Shown: piece after piece, positions 60,523 through 64,000 of the stretch
How the letters are laid out: each line of letters begins with the position of its first letter
Numbering within the stretch: position 1 is the first letter of the stretch
NCBI RefSeq assembly: GCF_016924145.1
Contig: NZ_JAFFZO010000003.1
Coordinates: forward strand, 1 to 64,000
Length of the DNA: 64,000 bases
Direction of reading: 5' to 3'
Source: Amphritea pacifica
Lineage (GTDB): Bacteria > Pseudomonadota > Gammaproteobacteria > Pseudomonadales > Balneatricaceae
Notes under the pieces: model-generated
What the model saw: the letters and a program-made list of their open reading frames with translations, nothing else
Databases searched by the model: none
What the model was told of the DNA's origin: nothing
Made by a program: the position numbers and the translations under genes

Positions 60523-61067
60523 GCATCGGTTTTATTACATACGTATTTAAAATACTAAAAAACGTCTTATCAGGGCCGTTATTGTGGCGCACGCGTCCTC
60601 TAAAAAGCATTAAAATAAAAATCTATTATATTGTTTTATATGTATATTTATCTTTAGATTATTGTATCCAACTTGTTTTTTGCGGTGGCATAGGCAGGCG
60701 AGAGCTGATTGTCAGACAGCACGCACAATATCCCTCGGACCGGGCTGATATAAAGTGACAGCTCTATTACGATGACGGCTGATTAACCTGTTGCATTGGC
60801 GAAAACGGACAGCCGGCATGATTGCGTCAAAAACCAGAGTCTTAGCCGCACAATTCAGGTGTTTCATCCTGTCGTTACTGCTTGCAGAGCTGACTGATAG
60901 CCAAAGCGGTCGTTTGACAAAGGCAAGATATGCCTACTAAGGTAATATGTTAAGGGTATTCAACCAAAAGAGGTATCGATTTATTACGCCTCGCTGTTGC
61001 TGCTGAAGCGCGATAACAGCACGAATACAGGAACCATCCTTACTAAGAAAAGAATCAGGAGGCGATC
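60523..61067. other. AT-rich intergenic region before the UspA gene
   Basis: About 545 bp without a convincing gene. 60600-60670 is very AT-rich compared with its surroundings, and a frame open across 60504-60758 encodes an improbable mix of residues. A CGGCTG...CAGCCG hairpin lies near 60776-60814. A TTGACA occurs at 60914-60919, but no good -10 follows at 16-18 bp. Confidence 0.45.
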
Positions 61068-61481
61068 ATGTATTCAAATATTATGGTTCCGGTTAGCCTG
61101 GCCCATATCGATCAGATCGATAAGGCGTTAAAGGTTGCCGCGGACCTCGCCAGACACTACGGAGCTAAAGTGCACTATGTTGGCGTAACATCGGCTCTGC
61201 CGAGCGAAATCGCACACAATGCCGAAGAATATGCAGAGAAGCTAAAGGCATTCGCGAAACAACAGGCATCCACCCATAACATCAATGCCGAACCGCATAC
61301 TCTCATTTCTCACGATCCGGCAGTCGATCTCGATCTCATACTGGAACACGCTGAAGTAACCATCTGCGCTGATCTGGTGGTAATGGCGTCTCACCTGCCC
61401 AGCTTTGCTGACCATCTGACGGGCTCACACGGAGGCCATCTGGCGTCTCACTCACAAATATCTGTCTTTGTTGTCAGGTAA
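61068..61481 (+). CDS. Universal stress protein (UspA family)
   Basis: 137 residues with the Usp fold: MYSNIMVPVSLA at the start, ADLARHYGAKVHYVGV, CADLVVMASH, and the ATP-binding-like G-x2-G-x9-S/T region GSHGGHLASHSQISVFVVR (partly degenerate). AGGAGG lies 6 nt before the ATG. It is followed 67 bp later by a BCCT osmolyte transporter on the same strand. Usp proteins paired with osmolyte transporters (for example TeaD with the ectoine TRAP system of Halomonas) tune transport, so the same role is plausible here. Confidence 0.88.
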   Translation: MYSNIMVPVSLAHIDQIDKALKVAADLARHYGAKVHYVGVTSALPSEIAHNAEEYAEKLKAFAKQQASTHNINAEPHTLISHDPAVDLDLILEHAEVTICADLVVMASHLPSFADHLTGSHGGHLASHSQISVFVVR

Positions 61482-61548
61482 TTCGGGAATAAGGAGAAAA
61501 TTCGGGCCAATGGGTCGAATATAAGCGCTATACAATCCGGGAGAATAA

Positions 61549-63174
61549 ATGACTATGTCATCTGAATCGCAAAACCCTGCAGCACCGTCTGCGGAAATAG
61601 ATACTGACTATCTCATTGGCCAGGACAACATCCAGCCCAGCATCGGCCCTCTCAAGGTCGACATTCACAACCCCGTATTTGCATTAACAGCAGGCTCGGT
61701 TATCGCCCTGGTGCTGTTCTGCCTGATATTCGATAAAATAGCGGCTGATATATTCGGCGCGTTGCGTCCCTGGCTAACCACTCAGTTTGACTGGGTGTTC
61801 GCTATCAGCATGAACATCTTTGTGGTTTTCTGCCTGTATCTTGTTGTCTCGCCGCTGGGCAAGATCAAGATTGGCGGCAAGAGTGCCACCCCTGAATACT
61901 CCTATCCGGCCTGGTTTTCTATGCTGTTTGCCGCAGGTATGGGGATTGGTCTGGTGTTCTACGGCGTGCTTGAGCCACTGAACCATTCACTGACCCCCTC
62001 CTTTAACCAGCCCGGCATTCTCGATGCCAGCGGTAATATCGCAGATGCGGCAACGGTTGATGCCGCCATCAAACTGGGCATGGCATCAACTATCTTTCAC
62101 TGGGGACTGCACCCCTGGGCATGTTACAGCGTTGTCGCGCTCGCTCTGGGTATCTTCGCCTACAACAAGGGGTTGCCACTGACGATCCGTTCCGCTTTCT
62201 ACCCGATTCTGGGGGAGCGGGTCTGGGGTTGGCCAGGCCACCTGCTGGATTCCCTGGCAGCGCTGGCGACACTGGCGGGACTGGCAACATCCCTCGGCTA
62301 TGGCTCATCACAGGCGGCTGCCGGTTTGCACTACGTGTTTGGCATTGAGGCCACCGTTGAGCTTCAGGTATCGATTATTATCGTGGTAACCGGGCTGGCG
62401 ATCACTTCCGTTGTCCGGGGTCTTGATGGTGGCGTGAAAATACTGTCTGAGGCCAATATGCTGTTGGCGCTTGCGCTGTTCCTGTTTGTGCTCATCTTTG
62501 GGGCCACCTCCGGTATCCTTGGAATCTTTGTCGACGGACTGGTCGCCTATGGTGTCAATCTGCCAGCGCTCTCCAACTGGGTAGGCCGTGACGACGGCTA
62601 CTATTTCCACGGCTGGACCACCTTTTACTGGGCCTGGTGGATCGCCTGGTCTCCTTTTGTGGGTATGTTTATCGCACGGGTATCACTGGGTCGCTCTGTT
62701 CGTGAGTTTATTATCTGTGTATTGCTGATACCGACGCTTGCCTGTGTTATGTGGATGGCCGTGTTCGGTGGCACCGCGATCAGCCAGTTGGTTAATGACG
62801 GTTACACCGGCGTCCAGCAGACTATCGCCAACTGGACGCCGGAACTATCGTTATTCCATATGCTTGAGCTGCTGCCGCTGCCGCTGTTTACTTCAGTCGT
62901 TGGTATTGTGCTGGTGCTGGTGTTCTTTGTAACGTCGTCTGACTCTGGCTCACTGGTTGTCGATACGATTTGTGCCGGCGGGAAGGTCGATGCGCCGATG
63001 CCGCAGCGTGTTTTCTGGGCCAGCTTCGAGGGGCTGATCGCTATCGCATTGCTGCTGGGAGGCGGACTGGGATCTCTGCAGGCACTGGCGATCGCTACAG
63101 GCTTCCCGTTCGCCATCGTGACCGTTTCGATGTGTTACTGTATCTGGCAGGGGCTGCGTACAGAACCTGTTTGA
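61549..63174 (+). CDS. BCCT-family betaine/choline/carnitine transporter
   Basis: Sodium- or proton-coupled uptake of quaternary ammonium osmolytes. Twelve membrane helices in 541 aa. The family signature GMGIGLVFYGVLEPL lies in helix 3, FHWGLHPWACYSVVALALGIFAYNKGLP follows, and the aromatic box region HGWTTFYWAWWIAWSPFVGMFIARVSLGRSVREFI and TSSDSGSLVVDTI are intact. The tail after helix 12 is very short, so the long osmosensing tail of BetP is absent. GGAG lies 6 nt before the ATG. It is probably an operon with the Usp gene, with a terminator downstream. Confidence 0.94.
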   Translation: MTMSSESQNPAAPSAEIDTDYLIGQDNIQPSIGPLKVDIHNPVFALTAGSVIALVLFCLIFDKIAADIFGALRPWLTTQFDWVFAISMNIFVVFCLYLVVSPLGKIKIGGKSATPEYSYPAWFSMLFAAGMGIGLVFYGVLEPLNHSLTPSFNQPGILDASGNIADAATVDAAIKLGMASTIFHWGLHPWACYSVVALALGIFAYNKGLPLTIRSAFYPILGERVWGWPGHLLDSLAALATLAGLATSLGYGSSQAAAGLHYVFGIEATVELQVSIIIVVTGLAITSVVRGLDGGVKILSEANMLLALALFLFVLIFGATSGILGIFVDGLVAYGVNLPALSNWVGRDDGYYFHGWTTFYWAWWIAWSPFVGMFIARVSLGRSVREFIICVLLIPTLACVMWMAVFGGTAISQLVNDGYTGVQQTIANWTPELSLFHMLELLPLPLFTSVVGIVLVLVFFVTSSDSGSLVVDTICAGGKVDAPMPQRVFWASFEGLIAIALLLGGGLGSLQALAIATGFPFAIVTVSMCYCIWQGLRTEPV

Positions 63175-63198
63175 TAAGGTCATGCTTGATAAGGTCAT
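63171..63198 (+). repeat. Tandem duplication at the end of the BCCT gene
   Basis: TTGATAAGGTCAT occurs at 63171-63183 and again at 63186-63198, period 15 bp. The TGA stop of the transporter lies in the first copy. A local slippage duplication is the simplest reading. Confidence 0.8.
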
Positions 63199-63205
63199 TA
63201 AAGCG

Positions 63206-63235
63206 ATCCGGCTGGCATCCGTCAGCCGGATTTTT
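63206..63235 (+). terminator. Terminator after the BCCT gene
   Basis: ATCCGGCTG / CAGCCGGAT stem with an 8-nt loop followed by TTTT, about 30 bp past the stop. Confidence 0.88.
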
Positions 63236-63345
63236 GATGGCCTCACCATCTTAACCGGTGAGTACTCTGCTACATTTCTGCCGGTGTTTAAATCGTCCTA
63301 TATGGCCGCTGACCGCTTTTTTATATACTCAGGCGCAGATCATAT

Positions 63346-64000
63346 TTATGCCCTGACCACTGGCAACTGATCCCAGCGGGTCGTGTAAGCGGGAGAAAGG
63401 TGATTGCGCTGCATCTGCCAGCCGCTGCTGAGCAGCTCTCCGGCAAAGCGAACCTGGCCCAGACCGCTGTGATTGATATTGTCGACAGTCTGCATCAGCC
63501 GCATCGCAGCAGGTGATTCCGGCGCTTCAAACAGAGAGGGCTGGAAGTGTCCCGGCAGATAGAGATCAGACAGCATAAGCCCCGCTTTCATATAGCGATG
63601 ACCGGGCTGCCAGATCGACTTCAGCAATCGTAGTGCCGTGGCTGTCAGTCGCCGGGAGTCCGCGCTTGGGACGCCCAGAATGCGACTGGCACTGTTGCTG
63701 TAGAACCTCTCGTGCTGGCTATGAGGGTTGGTGCGGATAAACACCGTTACAACTCTGGCCAGGTGGTTTTGCTCCCGCAGTTTCTCCGCGGCCCGGGCTG
63801 AATACTGGGCGATAGCTGAACGCATATCGTTATATTCGGTAATCCGGTGAGAGAACGAGCGACTGCAGAGGATCTGTTGCCTGGGCGGCGGACACGCTTC
63901 CAGCTCCATGCAGGGCTGACCATTCAACTCTCGCACGGTGCGTTCCAGGGTGACAGAGTAGTGGCTGCGAATCCAGGCGGGAGAGCAATCTGCCAGCGCC
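63346..64000 (-). CDS. umuC: DNA polymerase V catalytic subunit UmuC, C-terminal part
   Basis: The frame is open from the right window edge to the stop at 63346, about 217 residues. SHYSVTLERTVRELNGQPC opens the little-finger region of Y-family polymerase UmuC. LCSRSFSHRITEYNDMRSAIAQYSARAAEKLR and FIRTNPHSQHERFYSNS follow, and the end carries the DUF4113 motif (TVDNINHSGLGQVRFAGE and SPAYTTRWDQLP). It is an error-prone translesion polymerase, normally LexA-controlled with umuD upstream, beyond the edge. The missing part holds the catalytic palm. Confidence 0.95.
   Translation of the reverse strand, partial: ALADCSPAWIRSHYSVTLERTVRELNGQPCMELEACPPPRQQILCSRSFSHRITEYNDMRSAIAQYSARAAEKLREQNHLARVVTVFIRTNPHSQHERFYSNSASRILGVPSADSRRLTATALRLLKSIWQPGHRYMKAGLMLSDLYLPGHFQPSLFEAPESPAAMRLMQTVDNINHSGLGQVRFAGELLSSGWQMQRNHLSPAYTTRWDQLPVVRA

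Noticed and set aside
60504-60758. 84-codon frame across the AT-rich region before the Usp gene
   Set aside because: Amino-acid mix follows base composition, no binding site, and its start overlaps the operator of the WYL regulator gene.
63182-63370. 62-codon frame after the BCCT gene
   Set aside because: It starts in the tandem duplication, reads through the terminator hairpin and overlaps the umuC 3' end.

Overview
The window looks like chromosomal DNA of a marine gammaproteobacterium, most like Oceanospirillaceae (Amphritea, Neptunomonas or Neptuniibacter type). This rests on roughly 50% GC, an E. coli-like gene order in two housekeeping blocks, a long Pseudomonas-type isocitrate lyase, a PHA phasin, a BCCT-type betaine transporter and propionyl-CoA synthetase. 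The genus is an inference from protein character only.

Left part (1-12 kb): the 5' end of isocitrate lyase (aceA) runs off the left edge. Next come roxA-trmJ (ribosomal oxygenase, tRNA methyltransferase), an MBL-fold hydrolase, an alpha/beta hydrolase, and the conserved block purB-hflD-mnmA-nudJ-(moaE)-rluE-icd. From 12 to 25 kb a second block follows E. coli order: cspD, clpS-clpA, infA, bpt, aat, trxB, ftsK-lolA-rarA-crcB-serS. Within it clpS, clpA, bpt and aat form a complete bacterial N-degron pathway. lrp and cydCD, present here in E. coli, are absent.

Middle (25-43 kb): ubiF, a phasin with a histone-H1-like tail, an M16C metalloprotease, a DMT transporter, a 5'-nucleotidase, mtgA, a DUF350/transglutaminase pair, metH, a Fur-boxed cupredoxin-FTR1 iron uptake operon, panD and prpE.

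Right part (43-64 kb) is more accessory. It holds small hypothetical proteins, a large phosphoesterase of the phospholipase C family with an N-terminal repeat domain, a convergent DNase II-like nuclease (a family best known from animals), a beta-strand repeat protein and a Cys-rich secreted protein. These are followed by an SDR, a CBS-PAS-GGDEF-EAL c-di-GMP protein, fahA, a 56-residue basic protein, an M50 protease, a GST, an EVE-VOC pair with a WYL regulator, a UspA-BCCT operon, and the 3' part of umuC running off the right edge.

The most interesting signals are: (1) a 17-bp inverted repeat of the CTGC-N3-GCAG type that brackets a near-consensus phasin promoter and recurs twice upstream of aceA, suggesting a shared PHA/glyoxylate regulator; (2) the phosphoesterase / DNase II / repeat-protein group, none of which has an obvious signal peptide; (3) a matched pair of direct-repeat operators upstream of a WYL regulator gene and of the VOC-EVE operon next to it; (4) a perfect GntR-like palindrome plus a degenerate copy upstream of prpE.
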